From Cytospora piceicola (taxonomy: Eukaryota > Ascomycota > Sordariomycetes > Diaporthales > Cytosporaceae), in assembly GCA_023375675.1 (NCBI GenBank), contig JALQBC010000008.1, positions 1,282,431 through 1,346,430 on the forward strand: a stretch of DNA of 64,000 bases, in the 5' to 3' direction. Shown one piece after another: positions 36,244-47,745 of this stretch. The position numbers and the translations under genes are program-made. Under the pieces are notes generated by a model that searched no databases, had not been told where the DNA came from, and saw only the letters and a list, made by a program, of their open reading frames with translations. How positions within the stretch are numbered: position 1 is the first letter of the stretch; every line of letters starts with the position of its first letter.

Positions 36244-39200
36244 ATGTCGCAGGCCGTGGACCTCGACCATGTCCCGGTGGACCTGCACCAGACCAGGGCA
36301 GAGCCAGAGGACGACGGCCTTGGCATTCATGACCATGACCAGGACCACTACCGATTTGAACGTTCCTCCGCTTCAGCCCTGTCCGACTACTCGCAGACAT
36401 CTGATACACCGAGTGCTTCATCTGGCCCACCATCTCGTTCGACAGAACTCACACACCCGCAAGAACCGCTCCAACAAGAACACGCCCTGCAAGACTCTCC
36501 CCTACCTCCGGGCTCACCATCGCTACCTAGTCCAAGAAGTACCAGGTCTCAGAGTGTGGCACAGTCACCTATCAGACGGAAGCCGTTGAGTCCCACGGCC
36601 TCCCCATTGGCTGTTCGCTTTTCAGCCAGAAGCAACCACATAACAACCCAGGACTTACAAGAGCCCGAGTCTGGAAACGGATTTTATTCTCTTGACAGCC
36701 CAGACTTATATAACCTAAGCCCAAGCGAAGGTCCTGCTCCTGTAGCGGTAGCTGTTGCTCCCCTCCGCACCCCCCTCGAGGAAGAGTCTGAGGAAGAGTT
36801 TGAGGAAGAGTACCAGTAGGTTCATCATGTCTTAAGTACAGTCTCATCCCTTTGTACTGACAGGAATGTTTGTGCTCCAGGCACCAAGATAATTGGCCGT
36901 CTCCCCCATCTGGGCCCCTTAAGCCGGCCGGCCTAGAGGTTCGAAACATTCCAAACGTCAGCCCTGAGCATCCTCAAACGGACGATTTGACGTTGTTACC
37001 AACAACTCCCTCGGACATCGTTCCAGCCATTCCCGACCAGATCTACTCGGGAGGCTCCGAGCAGCCACTTAGTCCCGACAACCGTAACACCATTAGTAAC
37101 ATGTCTTTGGCTGAACAAAGGTCTATTCCTCTTCATCTGAATATCGATCATACCAACTCAAACGTCAATCAAGCCTCAGCATACGACAGACCTCCAGACA
37201 GCGCTAGCAGTCTCAACAAACCACTACCAAATCCGCCAGTCAAGTCACCAGGTGGCTCATCAAAGATCGGAAGTTTCTTTGGCTGGGGGGCTCCATCTCC
37301 TGCCAACACCGAATTCTCCAACAAGGTTCATTCTCCGATACCATCGCCAGTATCACCAAAACGGAACCCCTATCCCAATGAATCTCCAGTGTCAACCCGG
37401 GACCCATCATCTACACAGGCACAAGATCACGACGAGAACGCCCTTGGATACGCAGAGGCATACTTTCCCACACCACCGGATTCGTATAAGCAGGTACCAC
37501 CGATTGTCGAAATCGAGGAGATGGAAGATGAGTTGAAGGCTATCAGCGCCGAATTGGCTTCGTCCATTCGGCGCGAGATAGACCTGGAAGACTTGGTAGA
37601 AAGAATGCAAGCCGAGATCGCGAATCCCTCGGAACCTGGGAAGAGGACCAGTGATTACTTCTCAGACTCGGGCTACAGCTCGGCCAAGTACGGCGAATTT
37701 GACAATCCGAAAGACGAAGTTGCGCATATCCAGCGAAAAGCAGAGCAGGAGAAGGCACAGCTGAGGTTGGAACTGACCAGCAAACTCCAAGAAGAAAGGG
37801 GCCGTCGCAGTGCTCTGGACCAACAAATCAAAGAGCTCGGCGAAAAAGCATCACTAGCCGATGCAGCACAGATGACCAGCAAAGATGCCGACGTGAGAGT
37901 CAAGGAATTGGAGAAGACATGCGAAGAACTCCGTCGCAAACTGTCTGAGGAACGGCAAGTCAAGGACAATTTCGAGGATCTGTTTTCCGCGCTCAAGGGT
38001 GAGTTGGAGAATGCTTCCCTTGAGCGAGACAATCTCCGTGATGAGATTGTCCCGCAATTAAGGGCTCGTGTGGAAGGTCTTGAAGCGCAGCAGGCTGAAA
38101 GCGAGAAGATGGCTTATGAGTCAACCAAGATGCAGCAGGAGCTGCAGGAGCTCAGGGACACGAAAGCAAAGCACGAAACACTTTCTCGCCTCCGATCTAG
38201 CTCTGTCACAGGCCAGTCATTCAAGCTCGGGCGGCCGCCATCCTTGCAGTCTACCGGACTCGGCAGGTCCAATACCGTTAAGGGCGGACATCACGAGTCC
38301 AGGGAAACATTGTCTGAGCGACTCAAAGACGTTGAGGCCCAGAGGGATGCATTGCACAGTGCCCTGAAAAACCTTCTCGATAGACAGGAATTCCAGAACC
38401 GCGAGAATGAAAAGAAGATCAAGCAGTTGGAGACGGACCGCGATCGACTCCTGTCAGCATCACCAAGGAAGGCTGGCTTCGAGAGGGAGGTTTCAACGCT
38501 GCGTGAAGAAGTCAGCATCCTTCGCCGACGTGCGGAGGAAGCCCTTGAGCAGAAGTGGCAGGTCGAGAAGGGCCTGATAGGACTGAAGAGCGACCTCGAC
38601 CGAGCCGAAGAGGAGATTGCCTCTCTCAGGGCGCTCCTGGATGAGAAGGACATCCTCATCCCGGACTCTTTCTCGCGCTACAGCAGCAGCTCTGCTACAG
38701 GTATTCCCGGAATTCATGCCACGTCAGCATCGCTGGAGAAGGCATACAAGGACCTGCAGGAATCTTATCGGGACGCACTTGAGCGCATCAAGGACCTGGA
38801 GATTGGTGGAACCAGCGCCTCGCAGGACGAGAGGACCCGGCTCGCTATGGAACGGCTCGAACAGTCACTTGCATCCACAGTTCACGACCGCGATGACAGT
38901 CGTCAGGAAGCGGCTTCGCTGCAACAGCAGGTCACCAGCCTGCAAGAATCCGAGAAGGAACAGCTTGCGAGCGAGCGCGACCTCGCTGATCAGCTTCGGG
39001 ACTCGGCTGATAGGGTGGAGGAGCTCACGCAGCAGGTCCGTGCTCAACTGACCATCAACGCAAACCTGCGCAGCCGACTCTCCGATACCATCGCCAGGGG
39101 CGAGGCTGGCCAAAAGGCCAACAAAGAGCGACTCGCCAACATGCAAAACCGCATGCGTATTCTGGAGGAGCAGGTTGTCGCGGCGCAGACCGCCGCCGAG

Positions 39201-39677
39201 GAGCGTGTCAACCTCCACGAGGAAGAGATCAGCTCGCTGCGGGAGGCGACCAGTGCGAGCCTCCACCGACTGCGGGATGGCAACAGCCCTGGACTGCTGT
39301 CGCCACGTATGTTCCCTCCGAAATCCCCGGCGTCACCGCTCCTGTCACCCGGCTCGGCTCGGTTCCCGCGCCTGGTCAGCTCGCACACCAGGAGGAGCTC
39401 CCGCAACCAACGATCCAGCTTGGAGCAGGATGAGGACGATAACACCCAGGTGGACTCGTTGAAGTCTCGTGTTGCCGAGCTCGAAAAGGCTCTGGTTACA
39501 GCCGACTTTGAGATGCAGGAGGTTGTTGGCAGAATGAACACGGCGCAGATCGAGGTCATGACGCTCCAGGAGGAGCGCGAGACGGCAGCCCGCGAGACCA
39601 AGAAGCTGCAAAAGACCCTCGAGGCGGAGATGATTAAGGCCTTCCAGGACCGTTTCAACACCATCGCTACCCGATGA
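36244..39677 (+). CDS. Large coiled-coil protein (fungal 'M protein repeat'-like)
   Basis: Exon 1 36244-36815 and exon 2 36881-39677 are joined across a 65-nt intron (GTAGGT...CTCCAG, branch-like ctgac) to give 1,122 aa. Residues 1 to about 400 are Ser/Pro-rich and disordered with many SP sites; a conserved-looking FFGWGAPSP motif lies near 317-325. About 400-870 and 1045-1122 are heptad-rich coiled coils, with a Ser/Pro linker near 990-1045. This order resembles proteins annotated as M-protein-repeat or myosin-tail-like in aspergilli, which likely act as cytoskeletal or cortical scaffolds; the role is inferred. The ATG at 36244 starts an acidic region. An upstream in-frame ATG at 36067 would add 59 basic residues and cannot be excluded. 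Confidence 0.8.
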
Positions 39678-39844
39678 AGCGACTGACAGATGACCGTAAC
39701 ACCACATACCTACTGTTGCCTTTTCTTGTTTTGTTTTCCATGATGCATTTACATCGGGCCGGGAGCATCTCTTCAGCGGGACAGAAACCCCCCCTTTATG
39801 GGGATCAGAATTATGTACCATCATCAGCGACACAGACTTACACC

Positions 39845-39869
39845 CAGACACACACACACACACACACAC
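39845..39869. repeat. (CA)n microsatellite
   Basis: A run of roughly eleven CA/AC dinucleotides in the 3' flank of the coiled-coil gene. Confidence 0.85.
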
Positions 39870-39956
39870 GCTGGCTTGGAAAAGCAAAAACCAGCACCGG
39901 CGTTTCTTGATTATTACAACTGGGCTTTGGACATTTGCGAAGCATAGCATAGCATA

Positions 39957-39982
39957 CACCACCACCACCACCACCACCACCA
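39957..39982. repeat. (ACC)n trinucleotide run
   Basis: About eight ACC repeats, noncoding. Confidence 0.85.
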
Positions 39983-41305
39983 ACTTATGTATATACCGAC
40001 AACGACATTACTTAGAGATTCTTGTTTGTTTAATTACCTCAACCTGGTTGGCTATTGTGTATATATTTATACCGCACACACTGTTTCCTCCTCGTGGTCT
40101 GATACGCACACAACACAAACTGCACATAGCTTTTGGCGTTGGAAAGGGCTCAAGCCACTCTGGGGATGACTTTATATGGTACATAGCCTTTTATCTTGGA
40201 TCCAAATCATGGTCGTCAATGTCGACGCCGCCATTTGAATACTGTCAAACCACGTTCACTGCATTCTTGTCTCCCGTGACTCGCCCTACACTCGACTGGA
40301 AGTTGAACTGCAGATATCTGTTGTAGCATCTTTACGACCGTTGCACCACGTGCGGATCTCAAGCTTTGAAAGAGCAAATCAAGAAGACCTGAGCTGGGTT
40401 GATGACGAATTCTGTAGGCCCGTGCGAACGGAGAACTGCACCGCAAAAAGGAAGTTGCATGCAGCGGAGAGGCCTGGGAGAGGCCCGAGAGGTCACCAAG
40501 TGGCCCCAGAATAATGGGCACGGCCCACCCGCGGACCAACAATCAGTCAGCCTGTCAGTGTACCTTTTACCCCTGACTGATACCCACTAAAAGTTCCGGA
40601 AACCTGGGATGAGCCCTGTACGAGAGGCACGACAGCGACTTGCCCCTGCCCGACGTTGCAAAAACGGACAAGTAATAAAGAGAGCACGCGACGAATGAGA
40701 CGAGACCTTTGCTTATCTCTTGTGCGCGCCCGGATGAGCGATCGCGATCCCCTTTCAATCCTTCAGCTGAGGGCTAATAAGGCTGCCCGCTGCCCGTGTC
40801 TCGCCGGCTCGACCCCTACGAAATCCAAAAGCAGGCAAATACCCTCGAGGAATATTATTACCATGGTACCATAGCGACGACAGCCTGGCTGCCTGGCCTG
40901 CTGGCACCTCACCAGGGGGGGGAAAGGCCCGAGCTATTGATTTGCTCTCGCGTGACTGATCATCCGTTACTTCCAGATCTTCCAGGGCTCAATGTTGCAA
41001 TGCCATGGCACTGCATGGGCCCTATTGGACCAGTTGGACTCGACTCGTCAATTCTTTATTGCTTGAAGGATCCTGTGTGGCTGATAGGTCTCGATGTTTT
41101 TTTCCCTTTCTGGTCAGAAATATTGGCTCGCACTCGCCTTTTCTTGCTTTTTTCTTCTTCTCTGCGCCGCCCCCTCTCTCATCTTGTCGCGACATGGACA
41201 TCAGATACAACACCTTCTTGACCTAGGGTAAGTAGTACCTAGTCTGTTCGTACATGCAAAAGCACCCTCCTTAATCATTTGGACCGTCGGTGGCGTGGGT
41301 CTAGA

Positions 41306-41358
41306 CGATAAGAAACCAGGACCAGGCCCACATTCAAATTGGCCCCCCCGGATTATCG
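41306..41358. promoter_or_regulatory. Paired GATA sites (AreA/NIT2-type) upstream of ammonium transporter
   Basis: CGATAA on the + strand at 41306-41311 and its inverse TTATCG at 41353-41358 both fit HGATAR, the site of the nitrogen GATA factors AreA/NIT2. A third match, TGATAG, is at 41082-41087. Paired sites within a few hundred bp of the start are typical of nitrogen-repressible ammonium permease genes. HGATAR is short, so chance occurrence is possible. Confidence 0.4.
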
Positions 41359-41784
41359 ACCTCGGTGTGATTGAATAGAGGAGGACGTGCGTGCCCGTCC
41401 GTGGCTCAGAGACGCCTGACACGAGCAGCATGGTCTGGCTATTGTACAGATTACAGGGTGCCGGGGTCTCTTGCAGTGCCATCTCGGTCCCAATTTGCCT
41501 TAATGCCAGGGGTTGTCGCTCACTCGGTTCCGTCCGTGTTCTTTTTGAATTTTGAGTTTTGAGTTTGACGTCTGCTTCCTTCTTCTTCCTGTCTCCTTAT
41601 TAGTACAAAGGCTTTATTCCTACTCCTGAGACTGCCAACGAGATCCTTCGAGACCAAGATACTCTTGGCACACGAGCAGTTCGAGCACTTCACTGCCGGG
41701 CTACTCTCGAGTCATCCTGGCTATTCTTCTGCACCGAACCTCAAGCGTACCCGCCTTTAACGGCGGAGTCCATCGGTGCCCATC

Positions 41785-43473
41785 ATGGCTGTAATCGATG
41801 GCGTTGACTTGGACGACCTCGACTATGTCGTCCAGGTCCCGTATAACGGCACGGGGGCCAGTGGAGGAGACGCCCTCACACATAATCTGAACATCTGGTA
41901 TGAGGTAAGCTGGCTCCGTCCCTAGATCTCACCATCATGCCATTACGAAGAACCAGGCCTGACGACGCCATCGTCAAGAGCGGTGATATAGCTTGGATGA
42001 TAACGGCCACCGCAATGGTCCTGCTCATGATCCCGGGAGTCGGCTTCTTCTACTCCGGCCTCGCCCGCAGGAAGTCGGCCCTCTCCCTGATCTGGCTCTC
42101 CGTCATGGCCGCCGCCGTCACCACATTCCAGTGGTTCTTCTGGGGCTACTCGCTCGCCTTCTCCCACACCGCGGGCCCCTTCATCGGCAACCTCGACAAC
42201 TTCGGCTTCAAGGGCGTCCTCGCCCGCCCCTCGGTGGGCACCGACCGGATCCCCGATCTCATGTTCGCCGTGTACCAGGGCATGTTCGCGTGCGTGACCG
42301 TCGCGCTGGCCACGGGCGCCGTCGCCGAGCGAGGCCGCATCCTCCCCTGCGTCATCTTCATGTTCATCTGGACGACCATCATCTACGACCCCATCGCCTG
42401 CTGGACCTGGAACCCGAACGGGTGGGCGACCAAGATGGGCGGCCTGGACTTCGCGGGCGGCACGCCCGTGCACATCGCCTCCGGGTCGGCCGCGCTGGCC
42501 TACTCGATGATGCTGGGCAAGAGGCGCGGCCACGGGACGCAGGAGCTCAACTACCGGCCCCACAACGTCACGCACATCGTCATCGGCACCGTGTTCCTGT
42601 GGGTCGGCTGGTTCGGCTTCAACGCCGGCTCGGCGCTGTCGGCCAACCTGCGCGCCGTCATGGCCGCCACCGTGACCAACCTGTCGGCCTGCGTCGGCGG
42701 CATCACATGGTGCGTCCTGGACTACCGCCTCGAGAGGAAGTGGTCCACCGTGGGCTTCTGCTCCGGCGTCGTGGCCGGGCTGGTCTCCATCACACCCGGG
42801 TCCGGCTTCGTGCCCGTCTGGGCCGCCGTGCCGTTCGGCGTGCTGGGCGCCGGCCTGGCCAACTACGGCACCAAGCTCAAGTTCGTCCTCGGCGTGGACG
42901 ACGCCCTGGACATCTACGCGGTGCACGGCATCGGGGGCTTTGTGGGGAACGTGTGCACGGCCTTCTTCGCGGCTGATTACATCGCGCGGCTGGACGGTGT
43001 GACCAAGATCAATGGAGGCTGGATCAACCAGCACTGGGTCCAGCTCGGCTACCAGCTGGCCGACTCTTTCTCCGGGGTCGCCTACTCGTTCATCGGGACC
43101 TCTCTGATCCTCTTCATCATGAACATGATACCCGGTCTTCATCTCCGAGCTAGTGAGGAAGCCGAGGTCCTTGGTATCGATGATACTGAGATCGGCGAGT
43201 TTGGTAAGTCTAGTCCCTAACCGCCCCCCCCCCTCTTGCCCCCTTATTCCTTGTGCAGGCGAATGAAAGGAAACGATCAAGCTAACACAAGTGCCCATAG
43301 CCTACGACTACGTCGAGCTCACGAGAGAAGTCCTGAACGACGTTGATGTCGACCATGACAGCAGGTACTCCGGGGACGCACATAGCTACGACCCCAGGGA
43401 GAAGAACAAGAGCATCCCGTTGATGGATGCCACGATGTTCGGGTACGCACATGGGCAAGCATCTCACCAGTAA
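41785..43473 (+). CDS. MEP2/AMT-type ammonium transporter
   Basis: Exons 41785-41904, 41979-43203 and 43301-43473 give 505 aa. Intron 2 is GTAAGT...CCATAG. The intron 1 acceptor is uncertain: GTAAGC to AAG (used here, preceded by ctgac) gives WYESGDIAW; a GTATGA to AACCAG alternative is also in frame. Family blocks include MIPGVGFFYSGL, FQWFFWGYSLAFSHT, WNPNGW, GGLDFAGGTPVHIASG, WFGFNAGSALSAN and VDDALDIYAVHGIGGFVGN. Asp197 and the two pore histidines (His205, His356) are all present. MEP1/MEP3-type proteins replace the first His by Glu, so this is the MEP2-like class that combines NH4+ uptake with signalling in yeasts. Eleven TM helices at the plasma membrane are expected. The C-terminal tail contains the conserved YDYVELTREVLNDVDVD. 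GATA sites upstream suggest nitrogen catabolite control. Confidence 0.95.
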
Positions 43474-44841
43474 GCGAAATACAAAAACAAAATATACCCA
43501 CACATCACCGGCAAACACGACGAGGGGAGGGTGGATCCAGACCATCACCCATCATACATACATCTTTGTCACTCTTACTCTCTCTCTCTCTCTCTCTCTC
43601 TTCTGCACCCCATCATTGCTTTGGTCAAGGTCGCTGAGGATTATTGTGGGGAGTAAGGTTTCCCAACAAGCATAGTACTAGCACCAAGAGCCTTATAGAC
43701 CGCCGGAGTCATGACAGGCGATGATCTGTTTTCTGGGATCTTTGGTCTACATGCTGCGTTCGATCTTGGGGTATATAGGCGAGCCGGAAAGCGGTTCGAA
43801 TGCGATCTGGTATCGAGAGACGAAGGGATGAATGGTGGTTGACCTGGGAAATGAATAACGATACGACCTTCTGCATAGCCATTATATACGCACACACTTA
43901 CATGTACTGTAAACGCCACATCTCACCGGGTGGACGGGCCTGGTTGCGGTGGTTAATCAATGAATACATAATTAGCACTTCAGCCAGTCTCCCAAGCCCC
44001 CTTGTATTCGTTCCACCCGTGAATGTCCGACGATAGGCAAAGACTTGTTATCTGGAAAGGGTTGGGGGCGGTCAGTCCCAATGCACGTTCGTCTCTATAC
44101 TGTTGGCTACCCTTGAACTCCGGCACCGTAAGAACCGTTCTGTTGTTCTCCTGTAGCCACGGGGAACTAAGCTCGAAGAACCAAAAGCGTCAAGGTCACG
44201 TCGGGGTCTCTCGTAGGCAAGCATCCTTACACATTGGTCGTCATCAATATCACCCCCCCTCCATGACCACGGTCCGCCGCAGTGAAGATCTCCGATAGAA
44301 AATGGCAAACCCGTCTATCACGAATACTTCAAGAGAAAGGGAGAGTCTTGAGCCAATTGCCTATTCCAAATTGTTTTAAATACGGTGGGTGGGCTTTGAC
44401 TATGAAATACGAAGCCAGTGGTTCACCTCCAAGTTCACTTTCACATTCACTTCCTCCCACCTGTTCACTGGCGAAGCCTCAATGCAAAGTGTGTACGAAG
44501 GCTACGAGAGCAGCAGTATGTCTGGCCGCGACCTTGAGCAAGGTGATCTAGGGGTTCATACGGACCAGCCACGAATCCCAACATTGAATGCATCGAAAAC
44601 ACCAGACACAAGATATAAAGTCGAACGGCAGATTTTCTTTTATCTCCACCTTGAACACCTGTGAAGGGCTTCAAGTCGAAGTAGTTCATACATCCAAATC
44701 CACAGGAACAAAATCATCTCGTTTCCTTGCAATCAATAGGAGAGCTTTCATGGCTTGGTGATTCGGGTTCTTCAAAAGAATTCTGGAAGTCGACTTTAGT
44801 ACGAGTAGATACAAGAACAAGTCTGGCAGTTTCTTTGAGAA
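43474..44841. other. Intergenic region
   Basis: 3' flank of the ammonium transporter with a (CT)n run at about 43,576-43,602. Short ORFs (for example 44389-44664) have no recognisable features. Confidence 0.45.
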
Positions 44842-45166
44842 TCATGGAGATCTGACCTCACCTGAAACCTTAATTCCAAGAACAATGCACCTTCGGCCAA
44901 TTTGAAAGTCGTGCAGGAAGGTTTCATCGCAATAGAAATCGTCCCCTTCAGCAGCGTCCTTTATACACTCCACCGGGTGGATGAAGTCGGGACAGTCCAG
45001 AGTCCCAGGCGCGTCCGATGTGCCCGTATAAGAACACCCGCTCTGGCCGTTGATGTCGAAGTCGAAGTGTAATGTCCCCGACGGATGCGGCAACCGCCAC
45101 CCCGAGGATTGAAGGGAACAAGGTACCCCACACACTCCATCGTCTCTTCCCCGACAAGCATGGCAT
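44842..45166 (-). pseudogene. Small Cys-rich secreted-type protein, frame-shifted
   Basis: From ATG 45166 the first frame gives a basic start then a hydrophobic, signal-peptide-like stretch, WGTLFPSILGVAVAAS. At about 45,075-45,085 the protein-like reading passes to the neighbouring frame: HFDFDINGQSGCSYTGTSD, CPDFIHPVECIKD, GDDFYCDETF and GRRCIV, ending at 44842. Five cysteines in about 75 residues and an acidic, Gly/Asp-rich composition fit the small secreted protein class common in plant- or insect-associated fungi. A one-base shift separates signal and mature parts, so it is a recent pseudogene, a sequence error, or it has an intron I did not recognise. The family call is general and no effector function is claimed. 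Confidence 0.4.
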
Positions 45167-47277
45167 TGAGTCGCGTCTAACCTAAGACAAAGGCTCCCAA
45201 CTTCTCAAGGCTGGAAACGCCCGAGACCCGGCGCAGTCTCGGGTTCCACGCCGTGAAACTCACGCCAAGCTCGATTGCAAAAAGACGTCGGAAACCCTTC
45301 CAAATCGAACATGTCTCTCACGGCGACCCTCAACGTAGAGGCTGGTCTGGCTGGTCTTCTTCAAAGTAGGAGCGTGATGGTACCAGCGTTCTCATAGCGT
45401 TTGATGCCATATAGTCGTCGAGTTGCTCCAAGACGCCGATATCTTGCCTGCGTGGCGCTGGTTAGCTGTGCGTCACTTTCTGATTGACGAACCCATCAGT
45501 GACTGACTGGCGCTTTGGCCGACAAGTGGTGGTCATGGCAAGACAATCGTCGGTGTAGATTCTCCAAAGCTACCATACGGTATCGAGGTAAGAGACGTAG
45601 CGGCCAGCGGCTAGTTGACACTCACGGTTCTCCTCGAAGCACAAACTCACAGCCTTCTAATCTTTCACAATTGCAGAAAGTTTCAGATCCACATCGGACC
45701 TCTGGAGACTCAAATAACACGATGTGAAGAGAATTCCGCCTAGAAAATATCTTCATCGTCTATACACCTCTGGCGAAAGCGTGGGGTTTGAAGATCCAGG
45801 CCAGTGATTGTGTCGCCGGATTTGACCCCAGTGCCGGTAAACAGTAAAAGGTTAGACAGCATCAGTTTCAAGGTGCTTGTGCCCGGATGATTTAAAGACC
45901 TTGAGAGCCTTCGGTGAGACTCGTCACTTGCAAGGTATAGAGTTTCCGCACTGTGGGTTCGAGAAAATATTGCACACACTCCAGCCCAAAGCTTGGCTCC
46001 AGAGATCGGACTCCTAAGGCCGAATGAGTGTTTAGTCGACCAATAAGACCACCTTTCTTTTAAGAAGTACACTGCAGTCTTGCAGGCATTCGCCAGACCG
46101 AGAACTGGGTCTGGTCTAGAGCGGAGTAAATTTCTAGCGAATGATGGTACGTCTGATAATTCCTATCTGACTACGGAACTAAGCGAAGCGATTGAGTGGC
46201 TAATACGGCGAAGTCTAAGATAGCACATTTGAGATTCCTAATTAGCTGACGATACGTTGACGAGAGAGATTAATGTCGTTAATTGATCTAAGAAAGGTGT
46301 GTATATGCTGGACCGGCCTGTCAGTCTCGATTAGGCGGGATAGTAGCTAAGCCTCGTTGGACGATATGAAGGTTCCCACTATATGCCCATATGCAGCACA
46401 CTTTAGCCGCTGTAAATACATACCCATTTCTAGCTCGATGTTATATAACATCCCGATAAACGATAAGTCAGTTAAATTCGAGCCAGTTGTGAGAACATAT
46501 TTCGTGGTGTTTTGTTTTGAAAAAATTACTACGCTTCAAAGTATCAGGTAGGCTGGTTATACTAATTAGGATAAGCTTATAAGAGTGGCTGGTGGCTGGA
46601 CAGCAAATCCTCAGCCTCGCTATCAATCGCAACTTACACAGCTGACGACAGCCTTGGGGGTTTGTTCCCAGCTCCTGACGCACAGCCCTCTACACACGCA
46701 CGCACGTTTGTGAGTGTCCAGAAACAAGGCTCCGGATGTGTTGCGAGCACAGGCCAGGCTGACTAGCTCTGAGGTCAAAATGGCAACAACTACTTAGGGA
46801 GTAACCAGACAATGAGGGAAAGCCCCGCACATTATTCACATGTATTGTCCTCTGTGGTATCAATGTTTTGCCCCCCGCCAATTGGCAAAAGGGGATCTTG
46901 CTGGATTAGCTTCTAGAGCTACTATAAGTTATAAATGAGTGGACATGTCCCAAAAAAGACTTTCTCAGACTTGAAGCGATCGTCGGGCCTCTTGGAGGCA
47001 ATCGAATCATAAAGGAAAAAACAAGACTTTCGGCACGGTAGGCGATGGAAGGGGCGCTGTAAGTGGCCACATCAAGCCCAAGTGGCCTTGTTACAACCCT
47101 ACCCTCGTGCAATTGTAGAGCCCGCCGCGCACAACAAGGAGATCCCCCACTTCCGCCAATCCATCAGTTACGTCGACACAAGATATGTCGGCTCAGATCC
47201 GCGGCAAGTCTGTACATCTGTTAGACCAATTCAAGCTCGTGGCAGGTATGAGGCGGGCGGGCTATGGACCTACCTAC
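45167..47277. other. Gene-poor interval
   Basis: Normal composition, slightly AT-rich around 46.1-46.6 kb, with no RIP signature. ORFs such as 45740-46072 (110 aa, minus) have no domain or codon-bias support. Nothing else identified. Confidence 0.4.
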
Positions 47278-47745
47278 CTAGGAGCTGACTGAGGAGGCGG
47301 TAATCGTAACCGACTCGAGTGACAGGATATCCCCGCCGCCGGTGGTACTCAACTCGAGCCCCGCCACAAGCCCCTCTCCGCTGCTCCTGATAGCTGTGCC
47401 AGGGAACTTGTAAAAGGTGTCTGTAGGCATGCCTTCATCATTACCAGTGTTGATCAGCTCCACAGCGCCTTGGACGGCTTTGAAACTTTTAACAGTTGGA
47501 CTACCAGATTTTGTGGCGAAGTTGAAGCTGATACCCTTCAAGTAGATGTATCCCGGGGGTGGAGAGGGGATGGTGAAGTAGAGCCATCCCGTTGCTTGGC
47601 CTGATAACCCTTTGACTTCCGCGGCCCACGTGTCAGTGTTGGGTGTGATGTTGAAGGCGTTGTTGAACCGGATGGCTCCAAGGCCATGAGTGGAAAGATA
47701 AGTTTCATTGCTGACAATGTTAACAGGGGTGCCTTTATCAGCCAT
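47278..47745 (-). CDS. Orphan 155-aa protein, probably beta-rich
   Basis: A single uninterrupted minus-strand ORF from ATG 47745. The sequence begins MADKGTPVNIVSNETYLST and alternates short hydrophobic strands with Gly/Ser/Thr turns. A central WLYFTIPSPPPGYIYLKG block (about 54-71) is followed by Val/Ile-Thr strands ending SLESVTITAS. No signal peptide, TM helix or cysteine-rich pattern is seen. The pattern of an N-terminal MADK, a W.xF.IP.P core and alternating strands loosely recalls small lectin-like or DUF6623-type proteins, but this is a weak memory-based resemblance. An upstream gtgagt...ag segment (47.77-47.84 kb) may be a 5'-UTR intron. It is isolated, and its function is unknown. 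Confidence 0.55.
   Translation of the reverse strand: MADKGTPVNIVSNETYLSTHGLGAIRFNNAFNITPNTDTWAAEVKGLSGQATGWLYFTIPSPPPGYIYLKGISFNFATKSGSPTVKSFKAVQGAVELINTGNDEGMPTDTFYKFPGTAIRSSGEGLVAGLELSTTGGGDILSLESVTITASSVSS

Larger units (their letters stand above)
39678..41784. other. Intergenic region upstream of ammonium transporter
   Basis: 3' flank of the coiled-coil gene, with a CA microsatellite and an ACC trinucleotide run (listed separately), then the ammonium transporter promoter with a T/C-rich stretch at about 41,565-41,605 just before the likely transcription start. The ORF at 40796-41221 lacks any domain and is not supported. Confidence 0.5.

Noticed and set aside
41943..43298. 451-aa minus ORF opposite the ammonium transporter
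   Set aside because: Antisense shadow caused by high GC3; composition is Gly/Asp/Glu/His/Val-rich and featureless.
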